Shown in pieces: positions 49,168 to 58,589 of a DNA stretch of 64,000 nt (its first letter is position 1; each line of letters opens with the position of its first letter). A model generated the notes under the pieces. It was given only the letters and a program-made list of their open reading frames with translations, was not told the DNA's origin and did no database searches. Made by a program: the position numbers and the translations under genes. This DNA is from Brachybacterium massiliense (GTDB lineage: Bacteria; Actinomycetota; Actinomycetes; Actinomycetales; Dermabacteraceae): NCBI RefSeq assembly GCF_900184245.1, contig NZ_FXXB01000006.1, forward strand, positions 310,001 to 374,000, given 5' to 3'.

Positions 49168-50124
49168 ATGGTCGCCGACTCGCATACGCCGGCCGACGCC
49201 GTGCGCGAGTCCCGACTCGCCCGGCGTCCCGGCACCGACGGCGAACGGAGCCTGTTCGAGCGGCTCACCTCCGCCCCGGTGCTCACCGTCGCGCTGGTGC
49301 TCTTCACCATCCTCGCCGCCGGGGTGCTGCAGGATCTCGACCTGTTCCTGGCCAAGAGATGGCTGTACCGGCTGGACCCCTCGCTGATCCCGTTCGCGCA
49401 GAACGTGCTGGACCGGGTGGCGAGCCAGATCGTGTGCGTCCCGATCCTGGCGGCGGTCGCGATCGTGCTCGCCCGGCGTCGACGCTCCTGGCGGCCGATC
49501 CTCATCGCGGTGCGCGCCGAGGCCGCTTTCGTGGTCGGCATCGGATCGATGAAGGTGCTGATGGCACGGGGCGTGACCTATGAGCGCGACCCCGAGTTCA
49601 TGGAGGCCGGGCTGCTGGAGATGGGCACCAAGGGGATCAGCTTCCCCTCGGGCCATGCCTCGGAGGCGGTGCTCATCTACGGTGCGGCGGTCTATCTGAT
49701 CGCCCAGTACAGCGGAGCCTCCCGCCGCCTCGTGCGGGGCCTGCAGTGGGCCGTCGTGCTGATCTGCGTGAACTCCGTGACCGTGTCCTTCCTGCTGGGC
49801 TGGCACTGGATGACCGATCTGATCGGCGGGCTGCTCGCCGGAGGGCTGTTCCTGCGCCTGATCGTCGACTGGGACCGGCGCGCACGGCGCCGACGGGACG
49901 AGGCCGCAGAGCGCACCGGGATCGCCACGGACATCGAGGCGGAGCCGCGCCCCGAGAGGACGCCCCGTGCCCCCGCCCCGACGGGCGTCACCGGCAAGGG
50001 ACGGCCACCGGCTGCTCCCGCCGAGCCGCCGGCCGAGCATCTCCTCGTCGGTCAGCACCGCGCGCCGCAGCGCCGCGAGATCCGCACGGGGGAAGGCGCC
50101 CCGCGACGCCCCCTCCTGCGCTGA
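49168..50124 (+). CDS. PAP2-family membrane phosphatase
   Basis: The product has 318 residues. About six TM segments with the acid-phosphatase motifs KVLMARGVTYERDPE (C1-like, K-R), FPSGHASEAVLIYGAAVYLI (C2, SGH) and GWHWMTDLIGGLLAGG (C3, W-x-x-D). It dephosphorylates lipid phosphates such as undecaprenyl pyrophosphate or phosphatidate. The C-terminal ~70 residues are Arg/Pro-rich and disordered. TAGGCT 9 nt upstream of ATG 49168. Confidence 0.88.
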   Translation: MVADSHTPADAVRESRLARRPGTDGERSLFERLTSAPVLTVALVLFTILAAGVLQDLDLFLAKRWLYRLDPSLIPFAQNVLDRVASQIVCVPILAAVAIVLARRRRSWRPILIAVRAEAAFVVGIGSMKVLMARGVTYERDPEFMEAGLLEMGTKGISFPSGHASEAVLIYGAAVYLIAQYSGASRRLVRGLQWAVVLICVNSVTVSFLLGWHWMTDLIGGLLAGGLFLRLIVDWDRRARRRRDEAAERTGIATDIEAEPRPERTPRAPAPTGVTGKGRPPAAPAEPPAEHLLVGQHRAPQRREIRTGEGAPRRPLLR

Positions 50125-50158
50125 CCCACCGGCGAGTCAGGAGACCCCGGCGCGCTGA

Positions 50159-50668
50159 TCAGGGTCGGATGGCCCGCTCCGCGCTGTCGTGACCGGCCCT
50201 CAGATGCGCGACGGCAGAGAGCCGCAGCGGCTCGAGGCGGCCCGGCGACTGCGCGCTGAGCACCTTCCCGCTCACGCCCACATGGTCTCCGCCGTCGTCG
50301 AGCAGGGTGATCCGTTCCAGCAGCAGCCGATGCGGGCACGCGCCGAGCAGCGGGACGCCCGCGACACCGAGGTCGACGTCGAGACCCGAGAACTTGTCGG
50401 TATCCATCCCGGAGCGGGTCCCGAACAGCTCCGCGAGAGCGATGTCATGGACGCTGAGGAGATGGACGGCGAAATGAGAAGCGCGCAGTCCCACCCGGTA
50501 GGTGTGGATCGCCTTCGACAGACGCACCGCGTAGTGCGCCGGGAGGACGCTCGACTGGGCGTGGAAGCCGACCAGGCATCCCGCCGGCTCGCCCTCCACA
50601 GCGGTGGTGACCACGATCATCGCGGGATCCGCCGCGCTCATCAGAGCGGTGAAGTCCCCGTCAACCAT
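50159..50668 (-). CDS. Flavin reductase-like domain protein
   Basis: The 169-residue split-barrel flavin reductase domain reads DPAMIVVTTAVEGEPAGCLV, GFHAQSSVLPAHYAVRLSKA, ASHFAVHLLSVHDIALAELF. Its start overlaps the end of the RibD-like gene by 8 nt, so the two are one operon. It may supply reduced flavin, or have been adapted as an oxidoreductase partner of the RibD-type reductase. Confidence 0.85.
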   Translation of the reverse strand: MVDGDFTALMSAADPAMIVVTTAVEGEPAGCLVGFHAQSSVLPAHYAVRLSKAIHTYRVGLRASHFAVHLLSVHDIALAELFGTRSGMDTDKFSGLDVDLGVAGVPLLGACPHRLLLERITLLDDGGDHVGVSGKVLSAQSPGRLEPLRLSAVAHLRAGHDSAERAIRP

Positions 50669-51425
50669 CGGCGCTGCCCCCGGCGGGAACGGACTCGTAG
50701 CGCAGGAACACGGTGTCCTCCTCGACCATGGCTCCCCGGAGCGCGAAGCGGCTCAGGCCGGCCCCGGGCGGGGTGACGCTGACGGGCAGGGGATCGCCGC
50801 CCATGAGCGGGGAGAGTGTCAGACAGAGCTCGTCGAGACGGTCCGACGCCACGAGCTCGCCGAGCCAGCGCGGACCGCCCTCGCACAGCACGACTCGGTG
50901 CCCGCGCTCGGCGAGGGCGCGCAGCGCGGTGGCGGGGTCCACCCGCCCCTGCCCTGCGATCAGCACCGTGGCCACCTCGCGTGCCGTCTCCAGCCGCTGC
51001 GGGTCCACCGCGGCACAGGTGATCAGCAGGGTGCGTGCCTCCTCGTGGGCGCGGACGAAGACGCTGGAGGACAGGTCCAGGTCGAGGCTCCGGCTGACCA
51101 CCGCGACCGGCGGGACGGGGGAGAGCCCGCGCTGACGGCGAAGTGCGCGCGCCCGCTCCGACAGACGGATCGGCGCGTATCCCTCCCGGCGCACGGTCTC
51201 CGCGCCGATCAGCACCACGTCGGCGCTCTGGCGCATGCGCCGGAACAGCGACTGATCAGGAGCGGTGGACAGAGCGCCGACTCGTCCGTCGATGGCGGCC
51301 GTGCCGTCGAGACCTGCGACCATGTGCCCGGTCACCCAGCATTCGTGGCGTGGGTGGGAGCGATCCACGTCGAGATAGGGCTGGAGGGGGTCGGGAACCT
51401 GTGCGCCGTGCTCGAGGAGTTCCAT
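50661..51425 (-). CDS. RibD C-terminal / dihydrofolate-reductase-fold pyrimidine reductase
   Basis: The product has 254 residues. MVAGLDGTAAIDGRVGALST, RRMRQSADVVLIGAETVRRE and VLCEGGPRWLGELVASDRLD, LCLTLSPLMGGDPLPVSV are the RibD_C signature that binds NADPH and reduces a pyrimidine-like substrate. There is no deaminase domain, as in the stand-alone actinobacterial PdxR/COG1985 group. Operon with a flavin reductase-like gene. The role in riboflavin synthesis or elsewhere is not determined. Confidence 0.88.
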   Translation of the reverse strand: MELLEHGAQVPDPLQPYLDVDRSHPRHECWVTGHMVAGLDGTAAIDGRVGALSTAPDQSLFRRMRQSADVVLIGAETVRREGYAPIRLSERARALRRQRGLSPVPPVAVVSRSLDLDLSSSVFVRAHEEARTLLITCAAVDPQRLETAREVATVLIAGQGRVDPATALRALAERGHRVVLCEGGPRWLGELVASDRLDELCLTLSPLMGGDPLPVSVTPPGAGLSRFALRGAMVEEDTVFLRYESVPAGGSADG

Positions 51426-51444
51426 CTCTGCACCCTACGCGTGA

Positions 51445-52269
51445 CTACGAGGCGCTCACCGGCCAGGCGTTCGGGACGCATCCCTGCAGCTCCATCGACT
51501 GCTGCAGCATCACTGGCGCCGGATCGCCGTCACCGGTGCATTCGACGTGGCCATGGCCCAGGAAGTGCCCCACCTCGTGATTGACCAGATAGGCGCGGTA
51601 CTCCGCGAGGTCGGTGTAGGTGGGGGTCGCGTGCAGCCAGCGATCGGAGTTCAGCGCCACCTCGCTGCCGATCCGGCAGCTCCAGATGCCGCCGGTCCGC
51701 GCGGGCAGGCACAGCAGATCGACCGTGGGCGGCGATCCCAGGGAGATCGTGAACTCGGCGTCCTCCGCGGAGCCCACCTGCTGGAAGACGACGTCCTCGA
51801 CGTCCTGCCAGCCGCGCGGATCGGCGAGGACCCGTGCGATCTCCTCCGCGGCCTCGCCCGCTCCGATCCCGATGCCGTCCTCGACCCGCACCGCATAGGT
51901 GTGGACCGTCGCGCCCTCCGGAACCTCCGCCTCCGCGGCCGGAGCGAACTGCCAGGTGCCCTCGCCCACGGTGCCGCTGCGCACCATCTCCGTCTGCTCC
52001 GCAGAGGTCTCACCCTCCGTCTCCGGGGTGCTGCTCGCCTGCTCCGGAGCAGCAGGCTCCGCCGACGGAGCGGGGGAGGCGCTCTCGGGACCGGGCGACG
52101 TCGATGCAGGGGCCGGGTCGGCGCTCGCCGCATCGCCTCCGAGGGAGCGCACGAGCGAGATCAGGGCGATCACCAGCAGCACTGCGAGCACGAGCACCAG
52201 GAGCGAGCGCACCAGCCGGCCACGGCGCGTCAATCGCAGTCGGGGACGCGGGGCGGTGGGCTGTGACAC
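51445..52269 (-). CDS. DUF3152 protein, predicted secreted metalloprotease-like
   Basis: The product has 274 residues. An N-terminal basic stretch and one membrane anchor (LVLVLAVLLVIALISLVRSL) precede a Ser/Pro/Glu-rich linker (about 45-105) and the DUF3152 domain with VHTYAVRVEDGIGIGAGEAA, DLLCLPARTGGIWSCRIGSE and LVNHEVGHFLGHGHVECTGD, a zincin-type HExxHxxGH followed by Cys. It is anchored outside the cytoplasm. GTG start is chosen because TACCGT is 6 nt upstream. Confidence 0.92.
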   Translation of the reverse strand: MSQPTAPRPRLRLTRRGRLVRSLLVLVLAVLLVIALISLVRSLGGDAASADPAPASTSPGPESASPAPSAEPAAPEQASSTPETEGETSAEQTEMVRSGTVGEGTWQFAPAAEAEVPEGATVHTYAVRVEDGIGIGAGEAAEEIARVLADPRGWQDVEDVVFQQVGSAEDAEFTISLGSPPTVDLLCLPARTGGIWSCRIGSEVALNSDRWLHATPTYTDLAEYRAYLVNHEVGHFLGHGHVECTGDGDPAPVMLQQSMELQGCVPNAWPVSAS

Positions 52270-52355
52270 ATGCCCACGGTAGAGGAGTGTGCGCCGTGGA
52301 CTCCGCAGAAACGCGGGACCAGGGAAGCGTTCTCCTCCCGTCGTAGCCTGGTGGG

Positions 52356-53120
52356 ATGAGTGCACGGTTCGTCGGCATCGACCTCGCCGCCCAGGCCCGC
52401 GGCACCGGTGTGGCCGTGCTCGCGGAGGATCTCGAGGGGGTGCGGATCGAGCGGGCGGTGCGCGGCGCGGAGGACGAGCACCTGCTCGAGGTGCTCGAGG
52501 GGGCGCTGAAGGTCGGGGTGGACGTGCCGCTGGGATGGCCGCGCGGGTTCGTGGAGCTGCTGGGTGCGCATGCGGCAGGAGAGCTGCCCGCCCCCGAGTC
52601 CACCGGGGGTGCGTGGCGGCGCGGCCTCGCGATGCGAGCCACCGACCTCGCGGTCCATGAGCGCACCGGGCTCACGCCGCTGAGCGTCTCCACGGACAGG
52701 ATCGCCCACCCCGCGCTGCGCTGGGCGGGGATCGAGGCGAGGCTGCGGGTTCTCGGGGTCGATGTCTCGCGCGATGGCTCCGGGGTGCTGTGCGAGGTGT
52801 ACCCGGCCGCTGCCCTGCGGCAGTGGGGGCTGCCGCATCGAGGCTACAAGGGTGCCCGCCACGCCGCCGCCCGCGCCGCGCTGCTCACAGCGCTCGAGGA
52901 GGCGCTGCCGTGGCTGGACTGGAACGGGCATCGCGCCGTCTGCGAGGCCCACGACGATGCTCTCGACGCGGTGCTCGCCGCGCTCGTGGCGCGGGAGGTC
53001 GAGGCGGGCCGCGCCGTCGGCCCATCCTCACGGGAGCGCGAGCTCGCGCTCCAGGAGGGATGGATCTGGTTGCCGCGCCCGGGAGATCTGCCCCGCGGCC
53101 CCGGGTCCGCCATGGGCTGA
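52356..53120 (+). CDS. DUF429 family protein
   Basis: The product has 254 residues. RFVGIDLAAQARGTGVAVLA, VGVDVPLGWPRGFVELLGAH, TDRIAHPALRWAGIEARLRV and CEAHDDALDAVLAALVAREV are characteristic of DUF429, an RNase-H-like fold predicted nuclease: conserved D (GIDLA), D (VDVPLG), E (CEVYP) and D (HDDALDA). TAGCCT 6 nt before ATG 52356 (leaderless). Divergent from DUF3152. Confidence 0.9.
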   Translation: MSARFVGIDLAAQARGTGVAVLAEDLEGVRIERAVRGAEDEHLLEVLEGALKVGVDVPLGWPRGFVELLGAHAAGELPAPESTGGAWRRGLAMRATDLAVHERTGLTPLSVSTDRIAHPALRWAGIEARLRVLGVDVSRDGSGVLCEVYPAAALRQWGLPHRGYKGARHAAARAALLTALEEALPWLDWNGHRAVCEAHDDALDAVLAALVAREVEAGRAVGPSSRERELALQEGWIWLPRPGDLPRGPGSAMG

Positions 53121-53137
53121 GCAGCGACCGAGGGGAG

Positions 53138-53725
53138 TCAGCCGGCGTCGGCCGGCGGTGCCTCCTCTTCGCGCAGGCGCGGCTCGACCCTGTTCTCGGG
53201 GAGGTATCCGGCCTTGTCGGCGTAGAAGGCGCGGATGCGGTCCATGTCCGCCGGGATGTTCCCGGTCAGCTCGAGGATGGGTCCCAGGCCCGTGGTCATC
53301 GTGGTGCGGTCCACGTAGCCCAGCACCAGCGGCATGCCCGTGGCGCGGGCGATGCGGTAGAAGCCGGACTTCCAGTGGGAGTGGCCGCGCCGGGTGCCGT
53401 CCGGGGTGACGACCAGCCCGAACACCTCACCGGAGCGCACGCGCTCCACGACCTCGCCCACCACCTTGCTCGGTGCTCTGCGATCCACCGGGATCCCGCC
53501 CAGGGCGCGCATCATCGGCCCTCGCCACGCGGTGAACAGGCTGTGCTTCCCCAGCCAGCGGATCGGGAGCTGCAGGCGCCAGGCGATCGCGAGCATCAGC
53601 ACGAAATCCCAGTTGGAGGTGTGCGGCGCTCCGATCAGCAGGGCGGGCCGCTGCGGAGCGGGCTCCGTGACGAGCTTCCAGGGGGACAGGGCCCAGAAGG
53701 CGGAGGCGAGGAGGCGTCGGACCAT
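53138..53725 (-). CDS. PlsC-type 1-acylglycerol-phosphate acyltransferase
   Basis: The product has 195 residues. ALLIGAPHTSNWDFVLMLAI carries the HxxxxD acyltransferase motif (HTSNWD). FTAWRGPMMRALGGIPVDRR and GLVVTPDGTRRGHSHWKSGF (E/T-P-x-G-T-R) are the substrate-phosphate-binding motifs of PlsC. It should acylate lysophosphatidate or a related lipid. TAGGTT 6 nt before the ATG. Single gene. Confidence 0.92.
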   Translation of the reverse strand: MVRRLLASAFWALSPWKLVTEPAPQRPALLIGAPHTSNWDFVLMLAIAWRLQLPIRWLGKHSLFTAWRGPMMRALGGIPVDRRAPSKVVGEVVERVRSGEVFGLVVTPDGTRRGHSHWKSGFYRIARATGMPLVLGYVDRTTMTTGLGPILELTGNIPADMDRIRAFYADKAGYLPENRVEPRLREEEAPPADAG

Positions 53726-53796
53726 GCGCTCAACCTAAGCGACAGCCGCCTCGCCGTGGAGCGGAATCCGCAGGTCGGCTCGGAGGTGGCCCGGTA

Positions 53797-54237
53797 TCAC
53801 CCTGCCCCGGGACGTCGGCGTGCTTGTTTGAGGTCGGAGCGTCGGCGCTTGGCCTCGAGCCGCCGACGCGTCGAGCCGCGGGTGGGCCGGGTCGCCTTCC
53901 GCGGCACCGGCGGGGTCACGGCCTCGCGCAGGAGCGCGGCCAGCCGCTCCCGGGCCGCCCGACGGTTCTGCCTCTGCGAGCGATGCTCGGCCGTGGTCAC
54001 GGTGAGCACCGTGCCGGTGAGGCGTGCCGCGAGCTGGAGGAGCGCCCTGCTGCGCTGCGCCTCGTCGAGCGCGCTCGTGGATCCCAGGTCAAGGCTCAGC
54101 TGGACTCGCGAGTCGGTGGTGTTCACGCCTTGGCCGCCGGGCCCGGAGGCATGGGAGAACCGCTCCACCAGCTCCGACTCCGGGACCCGCAGCCCGCGAG
54201 GCGCTCCGGGCCCCGGCGTGATCAGCAGATCGTCCAT
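53797..54237 (-). CDS. arfB: Alternative ribosome-rescue factor ArfB (YaeJ)
   Basis: The 146 residues start at the ATG complementary to 54235-54237. The GGQ peptidyl-tRNA hydrolase loop is in SHASGPGGQGVNTTDSRVQL, and the C-terminal basic tail (RRRLEAKRRRSDLKQARRRP) enters the empty mRNA channel of stalled ribosomes. Normal length for the family (~140). The hexamer 6 nt upstream is CACACT, weaker than others. Confidence 0.93.
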   Translation of the reverse strand: MDDLLITPGPGAPRGLRVPESELVERFSHASGPGGQGVNTTDSRVQLSLDLGSTSALDEAQRSRALLQLAARLTGTVLTVTTAEHRSQRQNRRAARERLAALLREAVTPPVPRKATRPTRGSTRRRLEAKRRRSDLKQARRRPGAG

Positions 54238-54402
54238 CCCGCCAGTGTGCCGCACGGCGGGAGGTCCGCCCTGCGATCAGCGCGCCGCCGCGACGCGCGT
54301 GCGGCCTATGGTCATCGCGGCGGCGGGCATCACCCGCAGCGCGGGACCAGCGGGACCAGCCAATACAGCAGTACCAGTGAGCCCAGCGAGAGGAGCGGCG
54401 GG

Positions 54403-55008
54403 ATGGCGCAGGCACCCTTGCGGCGCAGCGAGGACGCCGCCCCGATGCTGCCCGCGCTCGCGGCTGCGCTCTGCGATGCCGATCTCGGGGTGCGCCGCGG
54501 CAGGGTCGTGGTCGCCGCCCCCTCGCCCCGCTGGGCCGAGGCCTTCGACGGCTTCGCCGCAGCGCTCGCGCCCCCCCGGCCGGCCGAGGTGCTCGGGATC
54601 GAGCACGTCGGCTCCACCGCCGTGCCCGGCCTGCCCGCCAAGCCGCTCCTGGACGTGGCGATCGGTCAGCGTCCCGGCACCGCCCCGCAGGTGCTGCACG
54701 GCTGGCTGATGGCGGCTGGCCACCTCTACCGGGGCGAGGCCGACGGCACCCGGCCCGACCGGATGTACGCCCTCGAGCTCGAGCCCGGGATCCGCCTGGT
54801 CAACGTGCACGTCGTCGACCACGGCGGCGCCCAGTGGCGCCGCTATCTCAGCTTCCGCGACCACCTGCGCACCAGCACCGAGGCACGGGAGGAGTACAGG
54901 CGGCTCAAGCAGCGCCTGGCGAGCGAGCATCCCGGGGACCGGCTGGCCTACCTGCAGGCCAAGACAGCCTTCGTCACCGCGCGCGACGGCTCCTGCGCAC
55001 AGGGGTAG
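54403..55008 (+). CDS. GrpB family protein (UPF0157)
   Basis: The 201 residues run from ATG 54403 (AGAGGAG 8 nt upstream). IEHVGSTAVPGLPAKPLLDV is the GrpB/UPF0157 signature (nucleotidyltransferase fold with HxGSTAVPGLxAKPxxDI). HVVDHGGAQWRRYLSFRDHL and YRRLKQRLASEHPGDRLAYL follow. GrpB proteins are predicted nucleotidyltransferase-type proteins; biological role unclear. Confidence 0.92.
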   Translation: MAQAPLRRSEDAAPMLPALAAALCDADLGVRRGRVVVAAPSPRWAEAFDGFAAALAPPRPAEVLGIEHVGSTAVPGLPAKPLLDVAIGQRPGTAPQVLHGWLMAAGHLYRGEADGTRPDRMYALELEPGIRLVNVHVVDHGGAQWRRYLSFRDHLRTSTEAREEYRRLKQRLASEHPGDRLAYLQAKTAFVTARDGSCAQG

Positions 55009-55040
55009 CCGGGAGGGCGGCTGAGGGGCACGATGGGGGA

Positions 55041-55352
55041 ATGGCAGATCCGACGCAGATCCTGACCGCCTCCGAGATCTCCGCAGCCGAGCTGGCCGGC
55101 TGGAGGAGCGAGGGGGAGACCCTCTCGGCACGCTTCGCCACCGGTGATTTCGCCACCGGCCTCGAGCTGGTGCAGCGCATCGGCGCCTCCGCCGAGCAGG
55201 CGAACCTCCATCCCGATCTCACGCTCACCTATCCCGAGGTCACGGTGACGTTGAGCAGCCACGACGTCGGCGGCGTCACCAGCCGTGACATCGATCTGGC
55301 ACGCGCCATCAGCGCGCATGCCGCAGACCTGGGCGCCGCCGCGAAGGGCTGA
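55041..55352 (+). CDS. Pterin-4a-carbinolamine dehydratase
   Basis: The 103-residue PCD/DCoH fold with ASAEQANLHPDLTLTYPEVT (HPD region) and VTLSSHDVGGVTSRDIDLAR contains the conserved [E/A]xxxHHP, here NLHPD with one His of the pair missing, and the SHD-x-G-G-V-T motif. It recycles the oxidised pterin cofactor or has been adapted to another dehydration. CACGAT 6 nt before ATG 55041. Confidence 0.88.
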   Translation: MADPTQILTASEISAAELAGWRSEGETLSARFATGDFATGLELVQRIGASAEQANLHPDLTLTYPEVTVTLSSHDVGGVTSRDIDLARAISAHAADLGAAAKG

Positions 55353-55571
55353 GCTCCTCCCGGGAACCCGTCGGCCGCTGTCGTCCGGGCGTCCGGCCGC
55401 ATCACGCTGGGTGAGCGACCGTTACGGCACTGTTGCCTAGCAGGTATCCACATTCCCTGGAGGAAGTGCGCATCTGTGGTGTGATGGGCGCACCCGCTCT
55501 GCTCCTGTCCTGGAGAACAGCGCGGGCCTACCCGTACATCGGCACGATCGCCTCGAGGATGAGGAGCACTC
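55353..55571. other. Intergenic region upstream of the TRAP operon
   Basis: About 220 bp without a supported gene. The ATG of the TAXI gene at 55572 is preceded by GAGGATGAGGAGC, giving a ribosome site (GAGGAG). Nothing else distinctive was seen. Confidence 0.4.
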
Positions 55572-56564
55572 ATGAGAATCGGACGACGGACATTCGCGAC
55601 GCTCGGCCCGCTGGCCGCGCTGGGCCTCCTGGCCGCCTGCAGCGACAGCGCCGGCGGAGGAGGAGAAGGCGGCGGTGAGGGCGACTTCGTCACCGATCTG
55701 ACCTTCGGCACCGGCGGCACCGGCGGTGTGTACTACCCGCTGGGCGGTGAGTACGCCGCGATCTACGAGGCGAACATCGACGGCGTCACCGTCAACTACA
55801 CCGACTCCGGCGCCTCGGTGGAGAACATCGGCATGATCTTCCAGGGCGAGTGGCAGCTCGGCATCGCCCAGTCCGACACCGCGAACTCCGCGGTCACCGG
55901 GGCCGGGGAGTTCGAGGGGGCGCAGGTCGACAACATCGGCTGGATCGCCGGTCTCTACCCCGAGGCCGCCCACATCGTCACCCTCGCCGGCAGCGGCATC
56001 GAGACCGCCGCGGACCTCGCGGGCAAGCGCATCGCGGTGGGCGACGTCGGCTCCGGCACCCGTGCCGTCTCCGATGCGATCCTCGCCGCCCACGACATCG
56101 GCGAGGGCGACTACGAGGCGTTCGAGCAGGACTTCGCCAGCTCCCTGGACCTGCTGCGGGACAACAACATCGATGCCTCGGTGTTCGTGGTCGGCACCCC
56201 CACCGGGTCCCTGGGGGACCTCGCCGCGACCAACGATGTCAAGCTCGTCTCCCTCGAGCAGGACAAGGCCGACCAGGTCGCCGCCGAGAGCCTGTTCGAC
56301 GTGTACACGATCGAGCCGGACGCCTACGACTTCCTCGAGGAACCGGTGATCACCCTCTCGGTCGCGGCGGCGCTGATCGCCTCGACCACGCAGGTCAGCC
56401 CCGAGCTCGGGTACGAGATCACCAAGGCCACCTTCGAGCACTCGGAGTCGATCACCCTCGCCCAGGGCGGCCTGATCGGGCACGACTTCGCGCTCTCGGG
56501 CCAGGGCGATGTGCCGCTGCACCCGGGCGCTCAGAAGTACTACGAGGAAGAGGGACTCCTCTGA
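55572..56564 (+). CDS. TAXI-type TRAP transporter solute-binding lipoprotein
   Basis: The product has 330 residues. The lipoprotein signal reads RRTFATLGPLAALGLLAACS with lipobox LLAAC (Cys about residue 23) and a Gly/Ser spacer. The body matches TAXI proteins: FGTGGTGGVYYPLGGEYAAI, GVTVNYTDSGASVENIGMIF, GVQSDTANSA-like QSDTANSAVTGAGEF. TAXI receptors capture glutamate, aromatic or short-chain organic acids for the tripartite sodium-driven TRAP transporter. The fused permease gene starts 1 nt after its stop. Confidence 0.94.
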   Translation: MRIGRRTFATLGPLAALGLLAACSDSAGGGGEGGGEGDFVTDLTFGTGGTGGVYYPLGGEYAAIYEANIDGVTVNYTDSGASVENIGMIFQGEWQLGIAQSDTANSAVTGAGEFEGAQVDNIGWIAGLYPEAAHIVTLAGSGIETAADLAGKRIAVGDVGSGTRAVSDAILAAHDIGEGDYEAFEQDFASSLDLLRDNNIDASVFVVGTPTGSLGDLAATNDVKLVSLEQDKADQVAAESLFDVYTIEPDAYDFLEEPVITLSVAAALIASTTQVSPELGYEITKATFEHSESITLAQGGLIGHDFALSGQGDVPLHPGAQKYYEEEGLL

Positions 56565-56565
56565 G

Positions 56566-58569
56566 ATGAGCGCCAAGGACCACGAGGACACTCCGCAGGT
56601 CTCAGCGCTCGAGGTCGATCAGGAAGCGCAGCATGAGGCCGAGGCGAAGGCCGAGGAGCTGCTGCGCGAGCACGACACCTCCAGCCGGTTCCGCACGAAC
56701 CTGGGCTGGTGGGCATGGCTGGTGGGCGGGCTGTCGGTCGCACTGACCGTCTTCCATCTGTACACCGGCATCTTCGGGTCGCGGCCCTCGCTGATCCAGG
56801 GTGCGATCCATCTGGGCGCCGCGAGCTCGATCATCTTCCTGCTCTACCCCGCCGGCAAGCGGGTCGAGCGGCGCGGCGGCAAGGCTGGCATCCCCTGGTG
56901 GGATGTGGTGCTGTCCCTGGTCGCGCTGTCGGTGAACCTGTACATCGTGGTGCGGTACTCGCACCTGACCAGCAACTTCGTGCAGATCATGGGCTTCGAC
57001 ACGATCGACTACGTGGTCGCGACCCTGGGCATCGCCCTCACGCTCGAGGCGACCCGGCGCTGCGTGGGCCTGCCGATCGTGCTGATCGCCCTGGCCGCGA
57101 TCGGGTACTCCACGCTGATCGTGGGCCAGTCCTGGCAGAACTACGCGACCGGCACGTACTTCACCTCGCGCGCCGGGATCTTCGGCACCCCGATCCAGGT
57201 CTCCTCGACCTTCATCTTCCTGTTCCTGCTGTTCGCGGTGGTGCTGATCCGCACCAACATCGGCGCCCTGTTCAACGACCTCGCCTTCCGCCTCACGGGT
57301 CGTTTCACCGGCGGCCCGGCGAAGGCCGCGGTCGCCGCCTCCGGCCTGCAGGGCATGATCTCCGGCTCCTCGGTGGCCAACACCGTCGCCTCGGGCTCCT
57401 TCACGATCCCGCTGATGAAGAAGGCCGGTTTCCGGTCCCACTTCGCCGGGGCCGCCGAGGCGACCGCCTCCACCGGTGGGCAGATCATGCCGCCGATCAT
57501 GGGCGCGGCGGCGTTCATCATGGCCGAGTACACGGGGATCCCCTACAACGAGATCATCATCATCGGGATCATCCCGGCGGTGCTCTACTTCCTGGGCGTG
57601 TTCGTCTCGGTGCACTTCGAGGCGAAGCGCATGAAGATCGCGGGCATGCCGAAGGATCAGCTGCCCGGCTGGACGTCGATCCTGGCGCGGCTGGACCTGC
57701 TCGCACCGCTGGTGATCATCGTGACGATGATGCTCTCGGGCTTCTCCCCGGCGCGTGCGGCGCTGTGGGGCGTGGCCGTGGCCTTCGCGCTGAGCTTCCT
57801 GCGCAAGTCCACCCGCCTGTCCCCCAAGGGAATCGTGCTGACCCTCGAGGCCGGTGCCCGCACCGCGCTGCCGGTGATCGCGGCGTGTGCGACCGCCGGG
57901 ATCGTGGCCGGCACCGTGACCGGCACGGGGCTGGGCGGGCGGCTCGGCAACGCGGTCATCGGCATCGCGCAGGGCAACTTCCTGCTGGTGCTGCTGCTGA
58001 CCATGATCGTCTGCCTGATCCTGGGCATGGGCCTGCCCACCACCGCGAACTACGTGGTCACCGCCACCGTGGCGGCGCCGATCCTGATCAACAACTTCGA
58101 TGTCCCGGTGATCGCGGCGCACATGTTCGTGTTCTTCTTCGGGATCCTCGCCGATGTCACCCCGCCGGTGTGCCTGGCGGCGTACGCGGGATCCGGCATC
58201 GCCGGCTCCAACCCGCTGAAGACGGGTGTGACCGCTCTGAGGCTCGCGATCGCCGGCTTCCTGGTGCCCTTCGTGTTCGTGCTCGAGCCCTCGCTGCTGC
58301 TCGCCGGCACGGTCACGGAGATGATCCCGGCGCTGGTGACGGTGATCCTGGGCATGGTCGCGATCGCCGCCGGGCTCGCGGGCTACCTGTTCGGGAACAC
58401 GACCACGCTCGAGCGCACGCTGCTGATCGTGGGCGGCGTGCTGATGGTCTATCCCTCGATACCCGTCTCGCTCGCGGGCATGGTGCTCGCCGCGCTGGTG
58501 ATCGCTCTCCAGCTCATCCGCCGCCGTCGGAACCGGGACCGGGCCGGCACCGCTCCCGCCACCGCCTGA
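56566..58569 (+). CDS. TRAP transporter fused permease (4TM/12TM)
   Basis: The product has 667 residues. After an acidic N-terminal tail come the small (DctQ-like, about 45-170) and the large (DctM-like, about 170-650) permease parts in one chain. Marker sequences: SSTFIFLFLLFAVVLIRTNI, AAVAASGLQGMISGSSVANT (the SGSSVAN loop), GAAEATASTGGQIMPPIMGA, MGLPTTANYVVTATVAAPIL. It couples import to the sodium or proton gradient. Stop and start of the two genes nearly overlap, so the unit is taxi-permease; the strong hairpin at 58590 ends it. Confidence 0.94.
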   Translation: MSAKDHEDTPQVSALEVDQEAQHEAEAKAEELLREHDTSSRFRTNLGWWAWLVGGLSVALTVFHLYTGIFGSRPSLIQGAIHLGAASSIIFLLYPAGKRVERRGGKAGIPWWDVVLSLVALSVNLYIVVRYSHLTSNFVQIMGFDTIDYVVATLGIALTLEATRRCVGLPIVLIALAAIGYSTLIVGQSWQNYATGTYFTSRAGIFGTPIQVSSTFIFLFLLFAVVLIRTNIGALFNDLAFRLTGRFTGGPAKAAVAASGLQGMISGSSVANTVASGSFTIPLMKKAGFRSHFAGAAEATASTGGQIMPPIMGAAAFIMAEYTGIPYNEIIIIGIIPAVLYFLGVFVSVHFEAKRMKIAGMPKDQLPGWTSILARLDLLAPLVIIVTMMLSGFSPARAALWGVAVAFALSFLRKSTRLSPKGIVLTLEAGARTALPVIAACATAGIVAGTVTGTGLGGRLGNAVIGIAQGNFLLVLLLTMIVCLILGMGLPTTANYVVTATVAAPILINNFDVPVIAAHMFVFFFGILADVTPPVCLAAYAGSGIAGSNPLKTGVTALRLAIAGFLVPFVFVLEPSLLLAGTVTEMIPALVTVILGMVAIAAGLAGYLFGNTTTLERTLLIVGGVLMVYPSIPVSLAGMVLAALVIALQLIRRRRNRDRAGTAPATA

Positions 58570-58589
58570 GCGCTGCGGAGGCGACCGAC

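Noticed and set aside
52790..54709. Long plus-strand frame across PlsC and ArfB
   Set aside because: Low-complexity Arg/Gly/Ala translation; the complement carries two recognisable proteins.
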